From positions 1-64,000 of the forward strand of contig JAGHUM010000043.1 in the NCBI GenBank assembly GCA_018064855.1: DNA of 64,000 bases. Reading direction: 5' to 3'. Shown piece by piece: positions 54,043 to 62,226 of the stretch. This stretch comes from Candidatus Physcocola equi (GTDB lineage Bacteria > Bacteroidota > Bacteroidia > Bacteroidales > Paludibacteraceae). Each line of letters opens with the position of its first letter. Within the stretch, counting starts at the first letter, position 1. The position numbers and the translations under genes were made by a program. The notes beneath the pieces are model-generated. The model was not told the origin of the DNA. It saw only the letters and a list, made by a program, of their open reading frames with translations, and ran no database searches.

Positions 54043-54807
54043 TTATTTACGTTTCTTTACGGAAATATTGATTCTAAACTCACCATTGAGTTTAACATGA
54101 GCCTCTGGCGACTGGGCGTAAACGATGTAATCACGGTCAGCGACAGAAGGATCGTGTTTTCCACCTTCATAAGTCACCGTATAGGTGCGCTGAACATCGA
54201 ATATCTTATATTTCGCTTGCTCAAAATTCATACCCACTAGCACCGGCATTTCAACATCCTCCATTTCCTTGCCACGTCCCACTTTCAGCACGACAGCACT
54301 GCCTTCCTTGATTTTCTGGTTTTTCACAACGGGCTTGCCATCGAGTTCGACACCCAGCACCAAATCTTTATGCTCGTAAGTGACAAACTTAATATCTTTC
54401 AGTTTTAACCCTTTACCCTCAAGGCTATTGATGTACTGACGGAGTTGGACACTGTTGTAGTCTGGCAAAGAGACCATACGCGGATTGCGCGGACGAACAT
54501 GGAAATAGATTGTACGACCAGGCTTCACTTTGCATCCACTTACAGGAGAAGTCTCGATGATGCAACCCGGATCAACAGCAGAAGTGTAAATGGAATCAAA
54601 CACCACTCCAACAAGACCTTTGCTTTTCAAATCCGCTTGCGCTTCTTCCACCTTCAGGCCTCGATAACTTGGCAAATCAAACTCCTGTCCATGCAAGGTA
54701 TAGTCGTTAAGCCAAGACTTGACACCAAGAATTAAAAGCAGAACGATGCCGGCCGCGGCAACAAGACTTATCGTATATGCGTTAATGAACCAATTTTTTA
54801 TGTTCAT
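54043..54807 (-). CDS. Membrane-anchored PASTA-domain protein
   Basis: The ATG at 54807 gives MNIKNWFINAYTISLVAAAG, a short cytoplasmic start and one membrane helix; an ATG at 54825 adds six residues. Three PASTA repeats follow, for example LPSYRGLKVEEAQADLKSKG, with IIETSPVSGCKVKPGRTIYF, and MPVLVGMNFEQAKYKIFDV. PASTA domains bind peptidoglycan or muropeptides. No kinase or transpeptidase is attached. It precedes rluD. Confidence 0.87.
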   Translation of the reverse strand: MNIKNWFINAYTISLVAAAGIVLLLILGVKSWLNDYTLHGQEFDLPSYRGLKVEEAQADLKSKGLVGVVFDSIYTSAVDPGCIIETSPVSGCKVKPGRTIYFHVRPRNPRMVSLPDYNSVQLRQYINSLEGKGLKLKDIKFVTYEHKDLVLGVELDGKPVVKNQKIKEGSAVVLKVGRGKEMEDVEMPVLVGMNFEQAKYKIFDVQRTYTVTYEGGKHDPSVADRDYIVYAQSPEAHVKLNGEFRINISVKKRK

Positions 54808-55045
54808 GATGGTATAAATTTCCACAAATTTACCAAAAATTTAGCCAAAATTAGTCATTTTATGCATCTTATCTTTATATGGAGCAAAAAAAGCCTGCAT
54901 ATTGAGGCGCTTAGACAGTGCATAAATATTAGGTTTTTCGAGAATTTTGAGAATAAATATTCAAATTCGAGAGCCAAAACAACATTTTGGAATGGTTTTT
55001 GAATAAGTTTATATCAAAAGCGATATCGATAAAGCGAAAATTTAT

Positions 55046-55053
55046 TATATTTG
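55046..55053 (+). promoter_or_regulatory. Putative -7 box (TATATTTG)
   Basis: TATATTTG fits TAnnTTTG, 31 bases before the ATG at 55085. Confidence 0.6.
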
Positions 55054-55084
55054 TATAAACACTTAAAACAAGTATTGTAAAGAA

Positions 55085-56284
55085 ATGAAAGTTCTCATTA
55101 TCGGGGCTGGCGGTGTAGCCACCGTAGCTGCCCACAAAGTGGCACAGAACCACGACGTTTTTACCGACATTGTGATTGCAAGCCGCACTAAATCAAAGTG
55201 TGACAAGCTTGCCGCCGACATCCTGAAGCGCGAGAACGTCAAGGTGGAAACCGACCAGGTGGACGCCGACAGCGTTGCGCAGTTGGTAACCTTGCTGAAG
55301 AAGCACAAACCAGAATTGGTGATGAACCTGGCGCTTCCATATCAAGACCTTACCATTATGGACGCTTGTCTGGAATGTGGCGTGAACTATCTCGACACTG
55401 CCAACTACGAGCCAAAAGACGAGGCTCACTTTGAATACAGCTGGCAATGGGCATACAAAGAGAAGTTTGAAAAAGCAGGCCTTACCGCCATTCTCGGTTG
55501 CGGTTTCGACCCAGGTGTCAGCGGTGTATATACCGCCTATGCGGCCAAGCACCACTTCGACGAAATTCAATATCTCGACATCGTCGATTGCAACGCCGGC
55601 AATCACCACAAAGCATTTGCCACCAACTTCAACCCGGAAATCAACATCCGCGAAATCACCCAAAAAGGGCGCTATTGGCAAGATGGCAAATGGGTGCAGA
55701 CAGGTGCCTTGGAAATCCACAAAGACCTCACCTACCCTAACATCGGCCCTCGCGACAGTTATTTGATGTACCACGAGGAACTTGAAAGTTTGGTAAAAAA
55801 CTTCCCAAGCATCAAGCGCGCACGTTTCTGGATGACCTTCGGACAGGAATATCTTACCCACCTTCGCGTGATTCAAGACATCGGCATGGCACGAATCGAT
55901 GAGGTTGAATACAATGGTGTGAAAATCGTTCCATTGCAGTTCCTCAAAGCCGTTTTGCCAAACCCGCAAGATCTTGGCGAAAACTATGAAGGAGAGACCA
56001 GCATTGGCTGTCGTATCCGTGGCATCAAAGACGGCAAAGAAAAAACATACTACGTTTACAACAACTGCAGCCACCAAGAAGCCTACAAGGAAACCGGCAT
56101 GCAGGGGGTAAGCTACACCACTGGCGTACCAGCCATGATCGGCGCACTCATGTTTGCCAAAGGTCTTTGGAAGAAACCAGGTGTATGGAATGTGGAAGAG
56201 TTTGATCCAGATCCATTCATGGAGCAACTCAACAAGCAAGGGTTGCCTTGGCATGAAGTACACAACGGCGATCTTGAACTATAA
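55085..56284 (+). CDS. Saccharopine dehydrogenase-family enzyme, probably carboxynorspermidine synthase
   Basis: The 399-aa protein starts with the NAD(P)-binding KVLIIGAGGVATVAAHKVA. It continues with VMNLALPYQDLTIMDACLEC, NYLDTANYEPKDEA, ILGCGFDPGVSGVYTAYA and IVDCNAGNHHKAFATNF, a pattern of the Lys1/carboxynorspermidine dehydrogenase branch. That enzyme reduces the Schiff base of aspartate semialdehyde and a diamine in an alternative spermidine pathway used in gut Bacteroidetes. The decarboxylase partner is not nearby. A promoter box precedes it and a terminator follows. Confidence 0.85.
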   Translation: MKVLIIGAGGVATVAAHKVAQNHDVFTDIVIASRTKSKCDKLAADILKRENVKVETDQVDADSVAQLVTLLKKHKPELVMNLALPYQDLTIMDACLECGVNYLDTANYEPKDEAHFEYSWQWAYKEKFEKAGLTAILGCGFDPGVSGVYTAYAAKHHFDEIQYLDIVDCNAGNHHKAFATNFNPEINIREITQKGRYWQDGKWVQTGALEIHKDLTYPNIGPRDSYLMYHEELESLVKNFPSIKRARFWMTFGQEYLTHLRVIQDIGMARIDEVEYNGVKIVPLQFLKAVLPNPQDLGENYEGETSIGCRIRGIKDGKEKTYYVYNNCSHQEAYKETGMQGVSYTTGVPAMIGALMFAKGLWKKPGVWNVEEFDPDPFMEQLNKQGLPWHEVHNGDLEL

Positions 56285-56312
56285 AAAAAAGAACAACACA
56301 ACAATTCTCAAA

Positions 56313-56346
56313 AAAAACGCCTTCCAATTCTTTGAAAGGCGTTTTT
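56313..56346 (+). terminator. Hairpin terminator
   Basis: AAAAACGCCTT and AAGGCGTTTTT pair 30 bases after the preceding stop. Confidence 0.8.
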
Positions 56347-56432
56347 CAATGTTATAAAAACACATCATCTCACACATTCAGAATATCTGACAGATCAGCA
56401 ACGTAGATAAAACTATAAGAAATCAAAAAAAT

Positions 56433-57022
56433 ATGGCAAAGAAAAAACACTCGCTAAAAAATACCAATCAACCTTTTCCTTTTTCAAACAACAACTCCAA
56501 CAAGGATATAGAAGTACGAAACAATGATGTCAACTGTTCGGTTAACGAATCGGATTTTGAGACCTTCAATACGACTGCAGAATTACCTGGCGAAACAAAG
56601 CAAAACAAAATTTCAGTCAAAACCATCATAGCCATTGCAGCCATATCTATAGTTGCGATACTCGGCATCAGCAAACTGACAGGTTCTTCAAATGATGAGA
56701 CGGATGAAACAATCACTACTGAAATTGAAGAAGGTGTAGAGTATCTTACTGCTGAAGTAGTAGCGTGTGAAGAAGAGGAGACTCCTATTGTTGATGCAAT
56801 TCCAGAGAAGATAGTTGATGAGTAAGACACACCACAAGAGGAACAAGACCGAATTTACACAATGGCTGAACAGAAAGCCCAGTTTCCTGGCGGAACAAAA
56901 GCACTTCAAATAATGATGAAGCCATCCGTTTGGTAAAAAATATGCCAAATTGGGAACCAGCAAGGACCAATGACAAAAAAATCCGTACTAGTTTCTTGTT
57001 ACCTGTTAAATTCAATCCATAA
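56433..57022 (+). pseudogene. Wrecked TonB-like energy transducer gene
   Basis: The first 130 codons (56433-56825) give a Lys/Asn-rich cytoplasmic start, one membrane helix (VKTIIAIAAISIVAILGISK) and an acidic periplasmic linker, then TAA. In the same frame after the stop the DNA reads DTPQEEQDRIYTMAEQKAQF and then PGGTKALQ, the FPGG-x-xAL start of a TonB C-terminal domain. After a shift of frame it reads DEAIRLVKNMPNWEPARTND and then SFLLPVKFNP and TAA at 57022, the end of such a domain. So the gene carries an internal stop, a deletion of the middle of the C-terminal domain and a frameshift. The N-terminal part could still be translated. Confidence 0.75.
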
Positions 57023-57061
57023 CGACATTCAAACATATACAGGTGAGAGGTCACCATATAC

Positions 57062-57104
57062 AAAACCATCCAATCCGAAGAAAAATCGAATTGGATGGTT
57101 TTTT
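57062..57104. terminator. Bidirectional terminator
   Basis: AAAACCATCCAAT and ATTGGATGGTTTT pair between the tonB-like pseudogene and the convergent NSS transporter gene. Confidence 0.85.
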
Positions 57105-57124
57105 ATAGTAAGGTATTGTTATCG

Positions 57125-58516
57125 CTAAAACAAGTCAAACTTGTCACAGATTCCAAGAACAAAGACCGCCAGCACAATAAATGGCAAGACATAAGTGAGA
57201 TAGGCACCCATCCAACGCTGGAAGCGCGCTCCCTCACCGGTATTGGCTTCATCGTAGAAACCCTTCAAGCCCCATCCATACCTGCTTGTGCAGAACAAAC
57301 AGAACACCATGCCGCCCAAAGGCAAAAGGCAGTAAGAAACAATAAAATCTTCAAGGTCGAGAATGGTGCCGCCAAAAGCACCCAACCAATCCCACGACCA
57401 TGTGCTGAAACCAAGCACACAAGGTACCGACAATATCGAAATGATGAAGAAATTGTAGAACGACGACTGTTTTCGTGTCCATCCGAACTGTTCCGAGCAA
57501 CAAGTGATGACATTCTCGAAGACAGCAAACACTGTTGACAACGAAGCAAACGACATGAAAATAAAGAACATCGCCCCCCAGCATTGGCCAAAAGGCATAC
57601 GGTTAAACACCTCGGGCAACGTCACGAACAACAAGCCAGGGCCAGCGCTTGGCTCAACATTATAGGCAAAGCAAGCAGGGAAAATGATAAGGCCGGCAAC
57701 CAAAGCGACACCAGTGTCGAGCACAGCAATCATCATGCCCTCACGCAAAATGGTGTTCTTTTTAGACATATAACTACCAAAAATGGCCATCGAACCTATG
57801 CCGACACTCAAAGTGAAGAAAGCATGAGACATGGCATTGTATATAACGTTGGCAATACCAATCTCCTTCATTCGGTCGAAATTTGGAACAAGGTAAAACT
57901 CCAGGCCAGCCATTCCACCCTCCAGCATTATGCTGTTAATTGCCAACACGACCATGAGGCCAAGCAATATAAGCATCAGCACCTTAGAAACGCGTTCAAC
58001 ACCTTTTATCAGTCCACAGCCTACCGTCACACTACCAATCAGCACCACAATCACCATCCAAATGGCCATAGTAACAGGATCGCTTAGCAAAGCATCGAAC
58101 TGACCCGCCACAAAGCCTTGTGGCATATCGCCTGTAAACGTTCCCTTGGCTGTGGAAAAAATGTAGTGCAGCATCCAGCCTGCCACGGTTGTATAAAACA
58201 TCATCAGCATACAACTGCCGACCAGAGACACCCAACCCTGTATGTGCCATTTAGAGCCTTTAGGTTCCAGCGCTTTAAACGCCTTGATGGGCGACAAGCG
58301 TGAAGCACGCCCCACACCCAGTTCCATACAAAGCACAGGAATACCCAGCAGCAACAGGAACACAAAATAAATAAGCACGAATATGCCTCCGCCGCTCATA
58401 CCCGTAATGTAAGGAAACTTCCACACGTTTCCAATGCCAATAGCACAACCAGCGGCAACCAGGATGAAGCCAAGACGAGACGAAAGCAACTCGCGCTGTG
58501 AAGGATGTTCTTTCAT
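57125..58516 (-). CDS. Sodium-dependent (NSS/SNF family) transporter
   Basis: The 463-aa polytopic protein starts SSRLGFILVAAGCAIGIGNV then WKFPYITGMSGGGIF, the sodium- and substrate-binding helix 1 of the neurotransmitter:sodium symporter family. It has about 11-12 helices. Members import amino acids with sodium. The exact substrate cannot be told. No small subunit gene is seen next to it, unlike the second NSS gene at the end of the window. Confidence 0.92.
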   Translation of the reverse strand: MKEHPSQRELLSSRLGFILVAAGCAIGIGNVWKFPYITGMSGGGIFVLIYFVFLLLLGIPVLCMELGVGRASRLSPIKAFKALEPKGSKWHIQGWVSLVGSCMLMMFYTTVAGWMLHYIFSTAKGTFTGDMPQGFVAGQFDALLSDPVTMAIWMVIVVLIGSVTVGCGLIKGVERVSKVLMLILLGLMVVLAINSIMLEGGMAGLEFYLVPNFDRMKEIGIANVIYNAMSHAFFTLSVGIGSMAIFGSYMSKKNTILREGMMIAVLDTGVALVAGLIIFPACFAYNVEPSAGPGLLFVTLPEVFNRMPFGQCWGAMFFIFMSFASLSTVFAVFENVITCCSEQFGWTRKQSSFYNFFIISILSVPCVLGFSTWSWDWLGAFGGTILDLEDFIVSYCLLPLGGMVFCLFCTSRYGWGLKGFYDEANTGEGARFQRWMGAYLTYVLPFIVLAVFVLGICDKFDLF

Positions 58517-58645
58517 TATTTATCTCTGTATGTTAATATGGGAATTTATACTCAATATAGGTGAAGAAAAATCGACACCGTCAGTTGACGGTTCGAAATA
58601 CAACTGCAAAAATACCTTAAATTTTGCGAAAGTCACAACAATCAC

Positions 58646-58680
58646 AAAAAAAGAAGGGTGCCCGAATGAGCACCCTTCAT
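58646..58680 (-). terminator. Terminator of the aldolase gene
   Basis: GAAGGGTGC and GCACCCTTC form a perfect 9-bp stem; on the minus strand it is followed by TTTTTTTG. Confidence 0.88.
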
Positions 58681-58700
58681 TATTTATTGCTTCGCAAAAA

Positions 58701-59708
58701 TTAAGCTTTACCCTTGCTGCCAAGAACGTTAACGATCTTGTGAGTGTACATCTTAACCATTTCCTTACGAGCATCGCCACAGTACTGACGTGGGTCGAAG
58801 TGATCTGGATGTTCAGCGAAGTGCTTACGAACTGCACCAGTGAAAGCAAGACGTGAGTCAGAGTCGATGTTGATCTTACAAACAGCGCTCAAAGAAGCCT
58901 TGCGGAGCTGTTCTTCAGGGATACCGATTGCGTTAGGCAAGTTACCACCATACTGGTTGCACATTTCAACATATTCTTCAGGAACTGAAGAAGAACCGTG
59001 AAGAACGATAGGGAAACCACCCTGAGCTTTGAACTTTTCCATAACGCCGTCGAGAACGTCGAATGCCAATGGAGGTGGAACGAGCTTGCCTTCAGCGTTG
59101 CGAGTGCACTGTTCTGGAGTGAACTTGTAAGCACCGTGAGAAGTACCGATAGAGATAGCGAGTGAATCGCAACCTGTACGAGTAGCGAAGTCAACCACTT
59201 CTTCTGGGTTAGTGTAGGTGTGGTGGTCTGCAGAAACTTCGTCTTCAACACCAGCCAACACGCCAAGTTCGCCTTCTACAGTTACACCGAACTGGTGAGC
59301 GTAGTCACAAACCTTCTTGGTAAGAGCAACGTTTTCTTCGTATGGGAGGTGTGAACCGTCGATCATAACTGAAGAGAAACCGTTATCGATACAATCCTTG
59401 CAGAGTTCGAAAGAATCTCCGTGGTCGAGGTGAAGAACGATCTGTGGGTTTTCCCAACCGAGTTCCTTTGCATATTCTACAGCAGCCATACCGAGGTAAC
59501 GCAAGATTGTGCCGTTAGCATAGTTACGAGCACCCTTTGAAACCTGGAGGATAACTGGAGACTTTTCGGTTGCAGCTGCAGTTACGATAGCCTGGAGCTG
59601 TTCGAGGTTGTTGAAGTTGAACGCAGGCACAGCGTAGCCGCCGTTGAGAGCCTTAGCGAACATTTCCTTGGTATTTACCAAACCAAGATCTTTGTAATTA
59701 ACTGCCAT
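58701..59708 (-). CDS. fba: Class II fructose-bisphosphate aldolase
   Basis: The ATG at 59708 gives a 335-aa protein (MAVNYKDLGLVNTKEMFAKA), the usual length; an upstream ATG at 59747 adds 13 unlikely residues. Zinc and catalytic motifs are present: LHLDHGDSFELCKDCIDNGF, MIDGSHLPYEENVALT, VEGELGVLAG and AISIGTSHGAYKF. The enzyme splits fructose 1,6-bisphosphate in glycolysis. A TATCTTTG -7 box precedes it and a strong terminator follows, so it is a single-gene unit. Confidence 0.95.
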   Translation of the reverse strand: MAVNYKDLGLVNTKEMFAKALNGGYAVPAFNFNNLEQLQAIVTAAATEKSPVILQVSKGARNYANGTILRYLGMAAVEYAKELGWENPQIVLHLDHGDSFELCKDCIDNGFSSVMIDGSHLPYEENVALTKKVCDYAHQFGVTVEGELGVLAGVEDEVSADHHTYTNPEEVVDFATRTGCDSLAISIGTSHGAYKFTPEQCTRNAEGKLVPPPLAFDVLDGVMEKFKAQGGFPIVLHGSSSVPEEYVEMCNQYGGNLPNAIGIPEEQLRKASLSAVCKINIDSDSRLAFTGAVRKHFAEHPDHFDPRQYCGDARKEMVKMYTHKIVNVLGSKGKA

Positions 59709-59791
59709 TTTTAACTGTTTTTTTATATTAAAAATTTCTAATTTCAAATCAATGTGTTTCTAATTACCCAATTATACGCACAAATCTTATG

Positions 59792-59799
59792 CAAAGATA
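59792..59799 (-). promoter_or_regulatory. Putative -7 box (TATCTTTG) of fba
   Basis: TATCTTTG on the minus strand fits TAnnTTTG, 83 bases before ATG 59708, leaving an ~80-base leader. Confidence 0.5.
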
Positions 59800-59848
59800 A
59801 TTATTTATCGCAAATTACGCTTTTTATTTGGCTTTAATCTTTCGTTTT

Positions 59849-60904
59849 TTACGATTTTTTGTTGAAACGCCATATCTGCCAGCTGTTTATCAGATTCTGC
59901 CAAAGCACATAAGAAGCCGGAGCGATGGAGACGATGTCGAATTGCGGATCGAAAAAAGTTTGTGCGATCCATATCGCCAATATCGTGTTTTTTTGTCCCA
60001 GCGCCTGTCCGCCAACCACAGGGTCATTGAATTTGCGCCCGATCTTTCTGCCCACATAAAATTGCAGGCAGCAAGCCACCAAAGCACCTAAAGCCACCAT
60101 GGCGGCAAGCACGTACTCGTTGCTGGAGATAGCCAACAGATTGCCCATAGTGCGAGCCATCAACAACACGAGCGACAAGCACCACAGCCAGAATGAAATA
60201 GCCTGGTGGGTTTGGAAAAACAAATGGATGTTTGGTTTCACCCGTTTCACAATAAGCGCCACTGCGAAAGGTCCCAACGCAAGCGGTATTACTTTTTTAC
60301 AAATCGTCACAAAGCATTGCCAGAATCCCGCTTCCTCCCCTGCTTCGGCACCCACACCCATCAGAGAGAGAAACAAAGGTGCTATCAACGCAATCGCCAA
60401 ATTGCCGGCTATGCTGAACGTTGCAAGCATCGGGACACTGCCCCCAAGCATTCCGGTAATGACAGGCGCCGACGTTGCGGTGCAAATCATCACACACACG
60501 AAAGCACCATTTGCCACAGCCGCATTAAAAGGCATCAGCAACGCCCACAGCAACCAGCACCCAACCCACTGGGCCACCACAAGCCAAAGAAACATCGGGT
60601 TGTAGCGCATCTGGCTGGGACTCACCTTGCAGTAGGTGATAAACAACATGCAGAAAAGGAAGTATTTCGGCAAAACGGTCAAGTCGAACGGTTGCGGGTT
60701 ATCGACAAACAAGCCTATGAACCAACTCACGTCGGTAAACCAGGGAGAAAAGATAAAACCAACCGCCATCGAGATGAAGAGCGCATAGGTCTTTGCTCTC
60801 TTCAACCACTGCTTCAACCATGCCATTACATACGAGAATGAGATCTTGCGGGAATTGTCACAATCCTCCACGTCTGTTGTTTTGTTGTTAGTGTCTTCTG
60901 CCAT
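59849..60904 (-). CDS. BASS-family (bile acid:sodium symporter-like) transporter
   Basis: The 351-aa protein has a ~35-residue hydrophilic N-terminus and nine to ten membrane helices. Landmarks include FMLFITYCKVSP-like FCMLFITYCKVSPSQM, VCVMICTATSAPVITGMLGG (the discontinuous helix with Pro) and GGQALGQKNTILAIWIAQTF (the second crossover region). This is the bile acid:sodium symporter/arsenite-permease-related fold. The substrate is unknown. It lies alone between fba and a GlsB-like gene on the same strand. Confidence 0.82.
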   Translation of the reverse strand: MAEDTNNKTTDVEDCDNSRKISFSYVMAWLKQWLKRAKTYALFISMAVGFIFSPWFTDVSWFIGLFVDNPQPFDLTVLPKYFLFCMLFITYCKVSPSQMRYNPMFLWLVVAQWVGCWLLWALLMPFNAAVANGAFVCVMICTATSAPVITGMLGGSVPMLATFSIAGNLAIALIAPLFLSLMGVGAEAGEEAGFWQCFVTICKKVIPLALGPFAVALIVKRVKPNIHLFFQTHQAISFWLWCLSLVLLMARTMGNLLAISSNEYVLAAMVALGALVACCLQFYVGRKIGRKFNDPVVGGQALGQKNTILAIWIAQTFFDPQFDIVSIAPASYVLWQNLINSWQIWRFNKKS

Positions 60905-60935
60905 CTTTGTTTCACTTTTACGGCTGCAAAATTAC

Positions 60936-60968
60936 AAAAAAAGCCGCCTCCGAATACCGGAAGCGGCT
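60936..60968 (-). terminator. Terminator of the GlsB-like gene
   Basis: AGCCGC-CTCCG and CCGGA-AGCGGCT pair; on the minus strand TTTTTTTGTAAT follows. Confidence 0.8.
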
Positions 60969-60989
60969 GTAAAATCAACTAATACTTGT

Positions 60990-61229
60990 TTATTTCTTTG
61001 TGATCAAAGAAATGATCCACAAAAGAAGGACTGCACCGATTACTGCAGTGATAAAGCCTGCGATCATACCGCCGCCGAGCAATCCACCGAACAACCAGCC
61101 ACCGAGAATGCCACCGAAAACACCGATAACGCAGTCGATGATGATACCCTTACCTGATCCAGAGAAAAGTTTTGATCCAACAAAACCTGCCAATGCTCCG
61201 AGGAGCAAATCTACGATAATATCAATCAT
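60990..61229 (-). CDS. GlsB/YeaQ/YmgE-family small membrane protein
   Basis: The 79-aa protein has three Gly-rich membrane helices (LLLGALAGFVGSKLFSGSGK, GVFGGILGGWLFGGLLGGG, MIAGFITAVIGAVLLLWIIS), the pattern of the transglycosylase-associated/GlsB family. These proteins are linked to envelope or general stress. It is a single gene with its own terminator. Confidence 0.85.
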   Translation of the reverse strand: MIDIIVDLLLGALAGFVGSKLFSGSGKGIIIDCVIGVFGGILGGWLFGGLLGGGMIAGFITAVIGAVLLLWIISLITKK

Positions 61230-61275
61230 GGTAAATATTTATTTAATATAATTAAACGATTTACAGAAACGTAAA

Positions 61276-62022
61276 TTACATGTTCATACCACCGTCAACC
61301 TGGAACACCTGTCCTGATACATAAGAAGACATATCAGAAGCCAAGAAAGTAGCCACGTTAGCGATGTCTTCAGGAGTGCCGCCACGACGGAGCGGAATCT
61401 TCTTGCACCATTCAGCCTTCACTTCATCGCTGAGTTGGTCAGTCATAGCAGTGATGATGAAACCTGGAGCGATAGCGTTTGCACGGATGCCCTTAGAGCC
61501 CATTTCCTGAGCCACAGACTTAGCCAAAGCAATCATACCAGCCTTTGAAGAAGCGTAGTTAGCCTGGCCTGCGTTGCCATGAACACCAACAACAGAACTC
61601 ATGTTGATGATGCTACCACCGCGCTGACGCATCATGATAGGCAAGCAAGCGTGGATGAAGTTGAATGCAGACTTGAGGTTTACAGTCAGCACAGCGTCCC
61701 ACTGAGCCTCAGTCATACGAAGCATAAGACCATCTTTAGTGATACCTGCATTGTTTACAAGAATATCAATCTTGCCGAAATCGGCTTTGATCTGTTCTAC
61801 AATCTGATGAGTTTCCTCAAAATTAGCAGCGTTTGAAGCATAGCCCTTAGCCTTCACACCAAGTGCGGCGATTTCTGCTTCTGTTGCCTTGCCGTTTTCA
61901 TCGATCACCAAATCAGTAAATGCAACATCCGCGCCTTCTGCAGCGAACTTGAGGGCAAGCGCCTTGCCAATACCACGAGCAGCACCTGTTACGAGAGCTA
62001 CTTTTCCTTCGAGTAATTTCAT
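61276..62022 (-). CDS. fabG: 3-oxoacyl-[acyl-carrier-protein] reductase
   Basis: FabG reduces 3-ketoacyl-ACP in fatty acid synthesis. The 248-aa short-chain dehydrogenase has the cofactor loop VTGAARGIGKA, LVNNAGITKDG, the catalytic Ser in INMSSVVGVHGNAGQ, Tyr/Lys in NYASSKAGMIALAKSVAQE, and the C-terminal VSGQVFQVDGGMNM typical of FabG. A promoter box lies at 62076-62083. Confidence 0.95.
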   Translation of the reverse strand: MKLLEGKVALVTGAARGIGKALALKFAAEGADVAFTDLVIDENGKATEAEIAALGVKAKGYASNAANFEETHQIVEQIKADFGKIDILVNNAGITKDGLMLRMTEAQWDAVLTVNLKSAFNFIHACLPIMMRQRGGSIINMSSVVGVHGNAGQANYASSKAGMIALAKSVAQEMGSKGIRANAIAPGFIITAMTDQLSDEVKAEWCKKIPLRRGGTPEDIANVATFLASDMSSYVSGQVFQVDGGMNM

Positions 62023-62075
62023 ATTATTTTAATTGAATTATTGATATTTTTCCTTTGGATTTGTAACCAATTTGA

Positions 62076-62083
62076 CAAAAGTA
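62076..62083 (-). promoter_or_regulatory. Putative -7 box (TACTTTTG) of fabG
   Basis: TACTTTTG on the minus strand fits TAnnTTTG, 53 bases before the ATG at 62022. Confidence 0.5.
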
Positions 62084-62116
62084 ATGTTTTTTTCGCCCAC
62101 TTATACGAAAAAGCCA

Positions 62117-62209
62117 TTATTTTTTAAGAATCTGACGGTAAAGCCAGATTGTCAAAAGCACCACCGGCACCTGCACCAGCAGCATCATTATGATAGCCTC
62201 CGTTCGCAT
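62117..62209 (-). CDS. MetS-like NSS transporter small subunit (30 aa)
   Basis: A 30-codon frame reads MRTEAIIMMLLVQVPVVLLT then IWLYRQILKK and TAA. It is a single membrane helix and resembles the small subunits (MetS type) that partner NSS methionine/alanine importers. It starts 17 bases after the stop of the NSS gene on the same strand, where such subunits are encoded. The helix and basic end fit a transporter accessory peptide. Confidence 0.7.
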   Translation of the reverse strand: MRTEAIIMMLLVQVPVVLLTIWLYRQILKK

Positions 62210-62226
62210 ATCTTATGTTTGTTTTG

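Noticed and set aside
55193-56263. Long minus-strand open frame (356 codons) opposite the saccharopine dehydrogenase-family gene
   Set aside because: It lies fully antisense to a clear family member. Its residue content is that of a mirror frame, and no known motif is present.
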